43,344 bases of DNA from Hydrogenophilus sp. (GTDB lineage Bacteria; Pseudomonadota; Gammaproteobacteria; Burkholderiales; Thiobacillaceae), in assembly GCA_020725265.1 (NCBI GenBank), contig DYFK01000021.1, forward strand, positions 1-43,344, read 5' to 3'. The translations under genes and the position numbers were made by a program. The notes under the pieces are model-generated. The model made no database searches, was not told the origin of the DNA, and saw only the letters and a list, made by a program, of their open reading frames with translations. This document shows, one piece after another, positions 1-7,666 of this stretch (position 1 is the stretch's first letter; every line of letters starts with the position of its first letter).

Positions 1-59
1 GCCTGGTCACGCCCACCGGCAAGTTCAACGTCTACAACACGCAGCACGACGTGTATTGA
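1..59 (+). CDS. nirS: Cytochrome cd1 nitrite reductase NirS, C-terminal end (partial)
   Basis: Only the last 18 codons lie in the window, read in the frame whose first full codon is at 3, with the stop TGA at 57-59. The residues GKFNVYNTQHDVY match what I recall of the C-terminus of NirS, the periplasmic cytochrome cd1 that reduces nitrite to nitric oxide in denitrifiers. The assignment rests on this short tail plus position: heme d1 biosynthesis genes follow at once on the same strand. The rest of the gene, its promoter and any upstream nir genes are outside the window. Confidence 0.85.
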   Translation, partial: LVTPTGKFNVYNTQHDVY

Positions 60-75
60 GGTAACCACGCGCGAG

Positions 76-137
76 CCCGTCCCGGCCTGGCCGGGCGGGT
101 TCGCCGGCCGCCTCCACCCGGGGACGGCCGGCGAACC
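76..137 (+). promoter_or_regulatory. Two tandem hairpins between nirS and nirC
   Basis: The 89-base gap between the nirS stop and the nirC start is almost filled by two GC-rich inverted repeats. The first pairs 76-85 with 91-99 with one bulged base. The second is a perfect 13-bp stem, 98-110 with 125-137, around a 14-base loop. They share bases 98-99, so they may compete. No T-run follows. Inference: the structures may protect the 3' end of nirS mRNA or attenuate read-through, making abundant NirS and less of the maturation proteins. Confidence 0.6.
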
Positions 138-148
138 GGAGAGGAACC

Positions 149-583
149 ATGACCCGTCGACAAGACCGGAAACACCCGCCCGACGCGCCGCCGGAGCGCG
201 CGCTGGGCCGCCTGTTGGGGGCCACGCTGGCCTTCGCTTCCGCCTTCGCGCTGACCATCGTGGCGCTGACCTCGCTGATGACCGGCGCGATGGCGGCGGA
301 GATCGGGCGTCACGATACGCAAGGCAAGCCCGAACTGATCCGCTTCGTCCGCCAGGAATGCGGGTTCTGCCACGGCCTCCGGCTGACCGGCGGCCTGGGC
401 ACGCCGCTGACCGCCGAGGCGCTGGCCGAGCGGCCGGCGGAAGCGCTGGAAGCCACCATCCTGTACGGCCGCCCCGGCACCGCCATGCCCGGCTGGGCGC
501 CATTCCTGAGCGAGGCCGACACAGCCTGGATCGTCCAACAACTGCTGCGAGGATTCCCCGATGAAACGCCGATCAAGCCCTGA
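149..583 (+). CDS. nirC: NirC-type cytochrome c (c55x family)
   Basis: A 144-residue protein with one c-type heme site, CGFCH at residues 71-75, and a likely Met ligand in TAMPGW (M113). The N-terminus is basic and is followed by a hydrophobic stretch at about residues 22-50, which fits export to the periplasm by a long signal peptide or a membrane anchor. NirC family proteins are small periplasmic cytochromes encoded beside nirS that are thought to donate electrons to NirS or assist its maturation. The ATG at 149 has a GAGAGGA ribosome site just upstream. The last 23 bases overlap the start of nirF. The gene name rests on context as much as on sequence. Confidence 0.83.
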   Translation: MTRRQDRKHPPDAPPERALGRLLGATLAFASAFALTIVALTSLMTGAMAAEIGRHDTQGKPELIRFVRQECGFCHGLRLTGGLGTPLTAEALAERPAEALEATILYGRPGTAMPGWAPFLSEADTAWIVQQLLRGFPDETPIKP

Positions 584-1871
584 TTCCGGAGTTCCGGAAC
601 ACCCCGCCCGGGGACGGCCTCCGAGCCCACCGGCCGGAGCCTGGTTACCGTTGAGCCTGTCCGGTCTGGTTCGCCTCGCCAGCGTCGGCCTGATCGCCTG
701 GGCGCTGTCGCACGGCGCCATCGCCGGGGATGCGCAAGCGCTCGACACGCAACCGGTCCTGCGCGGCACCGGCGATCTCGGCATCGTGATCGAGCGCGCC
801 AAGGGCTCGGTGCGACTGATCGACAACAGCCACCGCATCGGCCTGCGACGCGTCGAGGGTCTCGGCGATCTCTCGCACGCCTCCGCCGTGTTCTCGCGCG
901 ACGCGCGCCATGCCTACGTGTTCGGCCGCGATGGCGGCCTGACCAAGGTCGACCTGCTGACCGCCAGCATCGCCAGGCGCGTCATCCAGTCCGGCAATTC
1001 CATCGGCGGCGCCATCTCGCAGGACGGCCGCTACATCGCCGCCGCCAACTACACGCCTGGCGGCGTCAAGATCTTCGACAGCGAGACGCTGGAGCTGGTG
1101 ACGGAAATCCCGGCGCTGTCCGAGGTCACCGGCGCGCTGTCCAAGGTGGTCGGCCTGGAGGACGCGCCCGGCAACCGCTTCGTGTTCAGCCTGTTCGAGG
1201 CGGGCGAGACCTGGCTCGCCGACCTATCCGAGGACCCGAAAAAACCGAAGATCACCCGCTATACCGGCATCGGCAAGGAACCCTACGACGCGCTGGTGAC
1301 CCCGGACGGCCGCTGGTACGTGGCCGGGCTGTTCGGCGAGGACGGCATCGCCGTGCTCGACCTGTGGCAGCCGGAGAAGGGCGTGAAGCGCGCGCTGCCC
1401 GACTACGGCCGCGGCGAACAGAAACTGCCGGTGTACAAGATGCCGCACCTGGAAACCTGGGCGGTGTCCGGCAACCACACCTTCATTCCCGGCGTCGGCC
1501 GCCATGAAGTGGTCATCGTCGACATGAATACCTGGGAGAAGGTCGGCGTCATTCCGGTCGCCGGCCAGCCGGTGTTCGTGATGGCGGAACCGAGCGGTCG
1601 CCGGCTGTGGGTCAATTTCGCCTTCCCGCATTACGACACGGTTCAGGTCATCGACGTACCGTCGCGCGGCGTCGTGCATACGCTGAAACCCGGAAAGGCC
1701 GTGCTGCACATGGAGTTCACGCCGCGCGGCGAGCACGTGTGGATCTCGGTGCGCGACGAAAACCGGGTCGAGGTCTACGACACCGCCAGCTTCCGCAAGC
1801 TCGCGGAAATTCCCGCCGCCGCGCCCAGCGGCATCTTCTTCACCGCCCGCGCCCACCGCATGGGCCTGTAG
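561..1871 (+). CDS. nirF: Heme d1 biosynthesis protein NirF
   Basis: A 436-residue protein resembling the eight-bladed beta-propeller of the NirS d1 domain but lacking a heme c site. NirF is a periplasmic, d1-binding protein needed for late heme d1 synthesis or for handing the cofactor to NirS. Residues 1-32 are hydrophilic, a hydrophobic segment lies at about 33-55, and propeller-like repeats (for example DGRYIAAANY, DGRWYVAG, PHLETWAVSG) fill the rest. I see no lipobox, so this one is probably anchored or exported through the hydrophobic segment. The ATG at 561 lies inside nirC with GAGGA upstream, giving a 23-base overlap that suggests translational coupling. nirDL follows after 11 bases. 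Confidence 0.9.
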   Translation: MKRRSSPDSGVPEHPARGRPPSPPAGAWLPLSLSGLVRLASVGLIAWALSHGAIAGDAQALDTQPVLRGTGDLGIVIERAKGSVRLIDNSHRIGLRRVEGLGDLSHASAVFSRDARHAYVFGRDGGLTKVDLLTASIARRVIQSGNSIGGAISQDGRYIAAANYTPGGVKIFDSETLELVTEIPALSEVTGALSKVVGLEDAPGNRFVFSLFEAGETWLADLSEDPKKPKITRYTGIGKEPYDALVTPDGRWYVAGLFGEDGIAVLDLWQPEKGVKRALPDYGRGEQKLPVYKMPHLETWAVSGNHTFIPGVGRHEVVIVDMNTWEKVGVIPVAGQPVFVMAEPSGRRLWVNFAFPHYDTVQVIDVPSRGVVHTLKPGKAVLHMEFTPRGEHVWISVRDENRVEVYDTASFRKLAEIPAAAPSGIFFTARAHRMGL

Positions 1872-1882
1872 GAGCACGCGAC

Positions 1883-2929
1883 ATGCATCCCGCCGATCCG
1901 ACCGACCTCGAATTCCGCCTGCTCAACGACTGGCAGCGCGACTTTCCGTTGATCCCGCGCCCGTTCGCCCGGCTCGGCGCGACGCTCGGCATCGCCGAGG
2001 ACGAAGTGCTCGAACGCCTGCGCCGGTTGCGCGCGCAAGGCGCCGTCTCCCGGGTCGGCGCGGTGTTCCGGCCACGCACCCTGAGCTGGAGCACGCTGGC
2101 GGCGGTGGCGGTCGACGAAAGCCGGCTGGAAGCGGTGGCGGCGGCGATCAACGCCTATCCCGAGGTCAATCACAACTATGAACGCGAGCACCACTACAAC
2201 CTCTGGTTCGTGCTCGCGGCGCCGAGCCAGGGCCGGGTCGAACGGATCCTCGCCGAAATCGGCGAGCTCGCCGGTTGCGCGCCGCTCGACCTGCCGATGC
2301 TGGAGGATTTCCATATCGATCTGGGCTTCGATCTGACCGACGATCGGCGCGCGCGCGGCCATCTGGACGGCGCCGGCGCGCCGGCCACCATCGAACGACT
2401 GCGCGCCAGCCTGGAGCCGGCCGACCGCGCCCTGGCCGCCGCGCTCGACGATGGCCTGGACCTGGTGCCGCGTCCCTATGCCGCGCTCGGCGAACGCCTG
2501 GGCTGCGCCGAGCAAGCCGTGCTCGCCCGACTCGACCGCCTGCTGGCGCTGGGCGTGATGCGCCGGTTCGGTGTCGTCGTCCGCCACCGCGAGCTCGGCT
2601 ACACCGCCAACGCCATGGTGGTCTGGGACATCGCCGACGCTCGCGTCGGCGATGTCGGCCAGCGCCTGGCTCGAGAGCCGGCGGTGACCCTGTGCTACCG
2701 GCGGCCGCGCCGGGAGCCGGTCTGGCGCTACAACCTGTTCTCCATGGTGCACGGCCGCGACCGCGCCGCCGTGCTCGCCGAGGTGGCGCGGCTGGAAGCC
2801 GGCCTGCGCGCGGAGTTCGACCTGCCCGATCCGGCCTGCCAGCCGCTGTTCTCGCGGCGCCGCTTCAAGCAGTGCGGCACCCGTCATGGCGCCGGCCGCG
2901 CCGTCGAAACGCTGGCGCGCGCGGCATGA
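1883..2929 (+). CDS. nirDL: Fused siroheme decarboxylase NirDL
   Basis: A 348-residue fusion of two AsnC/Lrp-like siroheme decarboxylase modules. Residues 1 to about 160 are NirD-like (NHNYEREHHYNLWFVLAAP in the ligand-binding part), and about 175-348 are NirL-like (CYRRPRREPVWRYNLFSMVH). Siroheme decarboxylases convert siroheme to 12,18-didecarboxysiroheme in the heme d1 pathway. The winged-helix-like parts are inherited from the regulator fold and are not expected to bind DNA. The frame stays open upstream to 1607, but that part is a shadow of nirF. The ATG at 1883 follows GTAGGAGCACGCGAC, a good ribosome site. The stop overlaps the nirG start (ATGA at 2926-2929). Fusions of nirD and nirL are known in several proteobacteria. 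Confidence 0.9.
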   Translation: MHPADPTDLEFRLLNDWQRDFPLIPRPFARLGATLGIAEDEVLERLRRLRAQGAVSRVGAVFRPRTLSWSTLAAVAVDESRLEAVAAAINAYPEVNHNYEREHHYNLWFVLAAPSQGRVERILAEIGELAGCAPLDLPMLEDFHIDLGFDLTDDRRARGHLDGAGAPATIERLRASLEPADRALAAALDDGLDLVPRPYAALGERLGCAEQAVLARLDRLLALGVMRRFGVVVRHRELGYTANAMVVWDIADARVGDVGQRLAREPAVTLCYRRPRREPVWRYNLFSMVHGRDRAAVLAEVARLEAGLRAEFDLPDPACQPLFSRRRFKQCGTRHGAGRAVETLARAA

Positions 2930-3402
2930 GACGCGCCGATCCGAAACCGGCGCCGCCGCTGGATGAAATCGATCGCCGGCTGATCAACACCATGCAGGGC
3001 GGGTTTCCGCTGGTCGAGCGGCCGTTCATGGCGATCGCCGACCGCCTCAACCTGAGCGAACGGCAATTGCTCACCCGCCTGGGTCGTCTGCTCGATGAAC
3101 GCGTGCTGACCCGCTTCGGTCCGCTGTTCAACGCCGACCGCATGGGCGGCGTCAATGTCCTGGCGGCGATGGCGGTTCCGGAGACCGATTACGAGGAGAT
3201 CGCGCTGGTGGTCAATGCCCAGCCGGAAGTCGCGCACAACTACCGGCGCGAGCACGCGCTCAACATGTGGTTCGTGGTCGCCGCCGAGACGCCGAAGCGC
3301 GCGGAAAAGGCGTTCGCCCGGATCGAGGCCGCGACCGGCCTGGAGGTCTTCCGCTTTCCCAAGGAGCGGGAGTATTTCGTCGAACTCAAGCTGAAGGTCT
3401 AG
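2926..3402 (+). CDS. nirG: Siroheme decarboxylase subunit NirG
   Basis: A 158-residue single-module member of the AsnC/Lrp-like siroheme decarboxylase family, most like the NirD half of the preceding fusion: it shares the pattern VAHNYRREHALNMWFVVAA. In organisms with nirD, L, G and H the four proteins act together to remove two acetate side-chain carboxyls from siroheme. The start codon overlaps the nirDL stop in an ATGA junction, implying coupled translation and near-equal output. nirH begins 5 bases after the stop. NirG versus NirD naming follows gene order, since the modules are close paralogues. Confidence 0.86.
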   Translation: MRRADPKPAPPLDEIDRRLINTMQGGFPLVERPFMAIADRLNLSERQLLTRLGRLLDERVLTRFGPLFNADRMGGVNVLAAMAVPETDYEEIALVVNAQPEVAHNYRREHALNMWFVVAAETPKRAEKAFARIEAATGLEVFRFPKEREYFVELKLKV

Positions 3403-3407
3403 CCGGA

Positions 3408-3884
3408 ATGCGCCTGGACGATCTCGACCGCCGCCTCGTCGTCGCCTGTCAGAGCGGACTGCCGCTGGATCCGCGGCCCTATCACGCCATCGGCGCCCAG
3501 CTCGGCATTTCCGCCGAACTGGTGATGGCCCGGCTGGCGCGCATGCAGGCCGCCGGCGTGGTCCGCCGCATCGGCGTGGTGCCCAATCATTACGCGCTCG
3601 GCTACGTCGCCAACGGCATGACCGTCTGGGATGTCGCCGACGACCGTGTCGACGCGCTCGGCGAGGCGGTCGGCCAGCTCGATTTCGTCAGTCATTGCTA
3701 CCGGCGACCGCGTCGGCCGCCGCTATGGCCGTACAACCTGTTCGCGATGGTCCATGGCCATTCACGCGCGGAAGTGGAAACCCAGGCGGCGGCCATCGCC
3801 GATCTGCTCGGTCCGGCGCTGAACGCGCGCGACATCCTGTACAGCAGCCACATCCTGAAAAAGACCGGCCTGCGCATCGGCTGA
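3408..3884 (+). CDS. nirH: Siroheme decarboxylase subunit NirH
   Basis: A 158-residue AsnC/Lrp-like siroheme decarboxylase module, closest to the NirL half of NirDL: it shares GYVANGMTVWDVADDRV and CYRRPRRPPLWPYNLFAM. It is expected to pair with NirG as NirL pairs with NirD in decarboxylating siroheme for heme d1. The frame is open further upstream, but the ATG at 3408 is chosen because the Lrp-like N-terminus (LDDLDRRLVVACQSGLPL) aligns there and it sits 5 bases after the nirG stop. A 103-base gap then separates it from the hemerythrin-like gene. Confidence 0.86.
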   Translation: MRLDDLDRRLVVACQSGLPLDPRPYHAIGAQLGISAELVMARLARMQAAGVVRRIGVVPNHYALGYVANGMTVWDVADDRVDALGEAVGQLDFVSHCYRRPRRPPLWPYNLFAMVHGHSRAEVETQAAAIADLLGPALNARDILYSSHILKKTGLRIG

Positions 3885-3987
3885 CCCCAGCGCTGGCCAT
3901 GACCGCCGACCTCGATGCCGAACAATGACGCCCGCCGCTTCATCATGCCGCCATCCGGGTTCCCATAACTTTCCAGGGAGTCGAAGC

Positions 3988-4527
3988 ATGTTCCAGTTCC
4001 TGCGCAAGTGGTTTTCCGGGGATTCCGGAGACTCCGGTCCGGTTCCGGCCGAGCCCGCCGCGCCGGCCGCGCGCGCGGCCACCGCGCCCGGCACCGAGAT
4101 CCGTTACGACCCCGGGCTGGTCGACCACCTGCTGGCCGACCATCGGCGCATCGAAACGCTGTTCGCCCTGGTCGGCCAGGCGGCGAAAAGCCGCGACGCC
4201 CACCGCCTGCGCGAGAACCTGCACGCCTTCGCCACCGTCCTGCGAGGCCACCTGCTCACGGAAAACGTGCGCTTCTACGTCTACCTCCAACACACCCTGG
4301 GCCTGGATACCGAGAACACCGAGCTGGTGCTTGGCTTCCGCAAGGAGATGCAGCACATCGGCCGCGCGCTCGGCGATTTCCTGCAACGCCACGGCGAACG
4401 CGAGGACTGGGACGAACAGGCCTGGTCCGGCTTCGACGCCGAACTCGCCGGCATCGCGCCGGTGCTGGTCAAACGCATCGAGACCGAGGAAAGCATCCTG
4501 TATCCGCTCTACCTGCCGCCGCGCTAG
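3988..4527 (+). CDS. Hemerythrin-like (HHE) protein inside the nir operon
   Basis: A 179-residue protein with a predicted helical HHE cation-binding domain after a Pro/Ala-rich N-terminal linker (residues 18-36). Candidate iron ligands are H52 (LLADHRRIETL), H88 and E92 (RGHLLTENV), H123 (EMQHIGRAL) and E165/E168 (RIETEESILYP). No signal peptide is evident, so it should act in the cytoplasm. Proteins of this fold bind a di-iron centre and include oxygen carriers, nitric oxide responders and Fe-S repair proteins of the YtfE/DnrN type. The start at 3988 follows CCAGGGAG. It lies between nirH and nirJ, on the same strand, 39 bases before nirJ. A role in protecting the Fe-S enzyme NirJ, or in sensing NO, is inference from position only. 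Confidence 0.8.
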   Translation: MFQFLRKWFSGDSGDSGPVPAEPAAPAARAATAPGTEIRYDPGLVDHLLADHRRIETLFALVGQAAKSRDAHRLRENLHAFATVLRGHLLTENVRFYVYLQHTLGLDTENTELVLGFRKEMQHIGRALGDFLQRHGEREDWDEQAWSGFDAELAGIAPVLVKRIETEESILYPLYLPPR

Positions 4528-4566
4528 CGCGCCCACCCACTTCGCCCAATCGAACCGGAGAACATC

Positions 4567-5781
4567 ATGTTTCGCGTCAGCCAATTCATGCGGGAACTCG
4601 AACGGCCGACACCGCCCGGGCCGCGCCGCGACCCACCCGGCCCGGTGGTCATCTGGAATCTGGTCCGTCGCTGCAACCTGACCTGCAAGCACTGCTACTC
4701 GATTTCCGCCGACAAGGATTTCCCCGGCGAACTGTCCACCGACGAGGTATTCCGGGTGATGGACGACCTCAAGGATTTCCGCGTGCCGGTACTGATCCTG
4801 TCCGGTGGCGAGCCGCTGCTGCGGCCGGACATCTTCGACATCGCCGGGCGCGCCAAGGCCATGGGCTTCTACGTCGGTCTGTCCAGCAACGGCACGCTGA
4901 TCGAAGCCGGCAACGTCGCGCGCATCGCCGCCGTCGGCTTCGACTACGTCGGCATCAGCCTGGATGGCCTGCGCGACACCCATGACCGCTTCCGACGCAA
5001 ACAGGGCGCTTTCGATGCCGCGCTGAACGGCCTGCGCCTGGCCCGCGACGCTGGCGCCAAGGTCGGCATGCGCTTCACGCTGACGCGGGACAACGCCCAT
5101 GATTTCCCCGCCCTGCTCGACCTGATGGAAACCGAGGGCATCGACAAGTTCTACCTGTCGCACCTCAACTACGCCGGGCGCGGCAACAAGAACCGGACGC
5201 GCCTGGCCATCGGCGATGTTCCGGTGACCACCGACGCCGACGCCGAGGATGCCCACTTCCGCGCCACGCGCGCGGCCATGGATCTGCTGTTCGAACGCTG
5301 TTACCGCCATGCCCGCGCCGGTCGCCCGCTGGAATACGTCACCGGCAACAACGACGCCGACGGCGTCTACCTGCTCGACTGGGTACGCCGGCGTTTCCCC
5401 GAACGCGCCGCGCATATCCGCCGGAAACTGACGCAATGGGGCGGCAACGCCTCCGGCGTCAACGTCGCCAACATCGACAACCTCGGCCTGGTTCACCCCG
5501 ACACCATGTGGTGGGACTACCCGCTCGGCAACGTACGCGAACGCGCGTTCGGAGAAATCTGGAACGACGTCTCGGAACCGCTGATGGCCGGTCTGAAACA
5601 GCACCCGCGCCCGGTCTCCGGCCGCTGCGGTGGCTGCGGCCATCTGGACATCTGCAACGGCAACAGCCGGGTGCGCGCCTGGCACACCACCGGCGACTTC
5701 TGGGCGGAAGACCCCGGCTGCTACCTGACCGATCAGGAAATCGGCCATCGCGCCGTCGAACCCGAAACCATGGAGTATTGA
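4567..5781 (+). CDS. nirJ: Heme d1 biosynthesis radical SAM protein NirJ
   Basis: A 404-residue radical SAM enzyme. The 4Fe-4S motif CNLTCKHC has cysteines C36, C40 and C43, and the SAM-binding glycine region is ILSGGEPLLRPD. The C-terminus carries a SPASM-like cysteine set (CGGCGHLDIC, then a further Cys in DPGCY), suggesting an auxiliary cluster. NirJ replaces propionate side chains of didecarboxysiroheme with oxo groups on the way to heme d1 in the cytoplasm. The ATG at 4567 follows GGAGAAC. It is 3 bases upstream of nirN, so the two are surely cotranscribed. The family also includes heme-modifying AhbC/AhbD-like enzymes, but the nir context makes NirJ the best call. Confidence 0.93.
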   Translation: MFRVSQFMRELERPTPPGPRRDPPGPVVIWNLVRRCNLTCKHCYSISADKDFPGELSTDEVFRVMDDLKDFRVPVLILSGGEPLLRPDIFDIAGRAKAMGFYVGLSSNGTLIEAGNVARIAAVGFDYVGISLDGLRDTHDRFRRKQGAFDAALNGLRLARDAGAKVGMRFTLTRDNAHDFPALLDLMETEGIDKFYLSHLNYAGRGNKNRTRLAIGDVPVTTDADAEDAHFRATRAAMDLLFERCYRHARAGRPLEYVTGNNDADGVYLLDWVRRRFPERAAHIRRKLTQWGGNASGVNVANIDNLGLVHPDTMWWDYPLGNVRERAFGEIWNDVSEPLMAGLKQHPRPVSGRCGGCGHLDICNGNSRVRAWHTTGDFWAEDPGCYLTDQEIGHRAVEPETMEY

Positions 5782-5784
5782 ACG

Positions 5785-7386
5785 ATGGACACGCCGATGA
5801 CGTTAAACCGCCCCGCCCACCCGGCCATAATCGTCGACATCGCGGTGGCAATCCTGTGCGGACTGGCGTTGCTCGCCGCGCTCACCCCCGCCCCCGCCCA
5901 CGCCGCGCCCGACCCCGAGAAACTCTACGAGACCTATTGCCTGTCCTGCCACGCGCCCAACCGGCTGGGCGGCATGGGCCCGGCGCTGCTGCCGGAATCG
6001 CTGGCGCGCCTGAAGAAGGCGGACGCCGAGAAGGTGATCGCCAACGGCCTGCCGGCCACCCAGATGCCGGCCTACGGCGAGGCCCTGCTGGCCGACGAGA
6101 TCAAGGCGCTGGCGGCGTGGATCTACACGCCGCCGAAGCTGCCGCCGAAATGGGATGCCGCCGACATCGAGGCTTCGCGCATCGTCAACGCCGAGCACGT
6201 CGACCTGCCGGCGAAGCCGGTGTTCGCCGCCGATCCGATGAACATCACCCTGGTGGTGGAGCATGGCGACCATCACATCAGCGTGCTCGACGGCGACGTC
6301 ATGGAGCCGATCACCCGCTTCGCCACCCGCTACGCGCTGCACGGCGGCCCCAAGTTCACCAAGGACGGTCGCTTCGTGTTCTGGGCGACGCGCGACGGCT
6401 GGATCACCAAGTTCGACCTGTGGAACCTGAAGGTGGTGGCGGAAGTCCGCGCCGGCATCAATACGCGCAACCTGGCGGTATCCAGCGACGGCCGCTACGT
6501 CATGGTCGCCAACTACCTGCCGCACACCCTGGTCGCCCTGGACACCCGCGATCTGGCGCTGGTCAAGGTGATCCCGGTGATCGGCAACAACGGCAAGAGC
6601 TCGCGCGTCTCCGCGGTGTACGACGCGCGCCCGCGCAACAGCTTCATCGCCGCGCTGAAGGACATCCCCGAAGTCTGGGAAATCCCCTACGACGGTCGCC
6701 CGGTCTACAAGGGCCTGGTGCACGACCACCAGTACAAGGAAGCGATCCCTGAGCCGGGACCTTTACCGGTGCGCCACATCGTGCTGGAGGACTACCTCGA
6801 CGATTTCTACTTCGACCAGGACTACACCTACATCCTCGGCGCCTCGCGCACCAGCCCCAGGGGCCAGGTGATCCATCTCGGCGCCGGCCGCAAGATCGCC
6901 GACCTCGATCTCGCCGGCATGCCGCACCTCGGCTCCGGCATCACCTGGGCGTGGCAGGGCCGCCGCGTGATGGCCTCGCCAAATATCAAGGACGGGCACA
7001 TCACCATCATCGACATGAACACGTGGAAGACCATAAAGACACTGCCGACCCAGGGCCCGGGCTTCTTCCTGCGCAGCCACGAGAACACGCCCTACGCCTG
7101 GGCCGACGTGTTCTTCGGCAAGAACCGCGACGTCATGCACGTGATCGACAAGCGCACCCTGGAAATCGTCGCCGACCTGAAGCCGGAACCGGGCAAGACC
7201 GCCACCCACGTGGAATTCGACCGTTACGGCAAGTACGCGCTGGTGTCGCTGTGGGAAAAGGATGGCGCGCTGATCGTCTACGACGCCGCCACGCTGAAGG
7301 AGGTCAAGCGGCTGCCGATGAACCGGCCGGTGGGCAAGTACAACGTCTGGAACAAGACCCGGCTGTCGGAAGGCACCAGCCATTGA
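5785..7386 (+). CDS. nirN: Dihydro-heme d1 dehydrogenase NirN
   Basis: A 533-residue NirS paralogue. It has a signal peptide (hydrophobic about 17-35, cleavage near AHA-AP at 40), an N-terminal cytochrome c domain with CLSCH at 52-56 and probable Met ligand M93 (TQMPAY), then a C-terminal d1-type eight-bladed propeller. NirN oxidises the propionate of dihydro-heme d1 to the acrylate in the periplasm, the final step of d1 synthesis, and then passes the cofactor to NirS. The c domain is shorter than in NirS, and the propeller has SHEN and HVEF segments typical of the family. The start at 5785 lies 3 bases after the nirJ stop. NirS itself is ruled out because its tail is at position 1-59. Confidence 0.9.
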   Translation: MDTPMTLNRPAHPAIIVDIAVAILCGLALLAALTPAPAHAAPDPEKLYETYCLSCHAPNRLGGMGPALLPESLARLKKADAEKVIANGLPATQMPAYGEALLADEIKALAAWIYTPPKLPPKWDAADIEASRIVNAEHVDLPAKPVFAADPMNITLVVEHGDHHISVLDGDVMEPITRFATRYALHGGPKFTKDGRFVFWATRDGWITKFDLWNLKVVAEVRAGINTRNLAVSSDGRYVMVANYLPHTLVALDTRDLALVKVIPVIGNNGKSSRVSAVYDARPRNSFIAALKDIPEVWEIPYDGRPVYKGLVHDHQYKEAIPEPGPLPVRHIVLEDYLDDFYFDQDYTYILGASRTSPRGQVIHLGAGRKIADLDLAGMPHLGSGITWAWQGRRVMASPNIKDGHITIIDMNTWKTIKTLPTQGPGFFLRSHENTPYAWADVFFGKNRDVMHVIDKRTLEIVADLKPEPGKTATHVEFDRYGKYALVSLWEKDGALIVYDAATLKEVKRLPMNRPVGKYNVWNKTRLSEGTSH

Positions 7387-7467
7387 CAATCGTCAACTCC
7401 GGCCATGGACCGATGGCCGGAGCGGTCGTATCGTTGTCCCACCACTTGTCATTCAGGAGTGAACGTC

Positions 7468-7578
7468 ATGAACTTCCAGCGCATTTACGACAATAGCGAG
7501 AACACCGCCGTCGCCATCGCCGTGGTCCTGTTCGCGGTTTTCCACTTCGGTCTGCTGTATCTGTTCGCGGTGGTCTGA
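7468..7578 (+). CDS. Small single-span membrane protein at the end of the nir operon
   Basis: A 36-codon ORF with a good ribosome site (CAGGAG, 8 bases before ATG 7468) and a rho-independent terminator 38 bases after its stop. The first 12 residues are polar (MNFQRIYDNSEN); the remaining 24 are hydrophobic (TAVAIAVVLFAVFHFGLLYL and on), enough for one membrane helix with a small polar N-terminus. It lies 81 bases after nirN on the same strand. I do not recognise the family. Position and strong translation signals suggest a real small protein cotranscribed with nir genes, perhaps a subunit or membrane anchor for a periplasmic or membrane electron-transfer partner. That role is inference. Confidence 0.65.
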   Translation: MNFQRIYDNSENTAVAIAVVLFAVFHFGLLYLFAVV

Positions 7579-7616
7579 ACCCGCGCGCCCGGCGCCAAAC
7601 CGGGCCTTTCCCTTGG

Positions 7617-7641
7617 ACGCGGCCTCCCGGCCGCGTTTTTT
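7617..7641 (+). terminator. Rho-independent terminator of the nir operon
   Basis: An 8-bp perfect GC-rich stem, ACGCGGCC (7617-7624) with GGCCGCGT (7629-7636), loop TCCC, followed by T up to 7641. It lies between the 36-codon ORF and the 3' end of the convergent cheZ and marks the end of the nir transcription unit. Confidence 0.85.
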
Positions 7642-7666
7642 CATCGCAATTTTTCGCGCCGCCGGT

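Noticed and set aside
3943-5748. A 601-codon minus-strand frame opposite the hemerythrin-like gene and nirJ
   Set aside because: Shadow ORF; the plus-strand genes have clear motifs and ribosome sites.
7588-7604. Small CCCGG/CCGGG hairpin after the 36-codon ORF
   Set aside because: Five base pairs with no T-run; the adjacent hairpin at 7617-7641 explains termination better.
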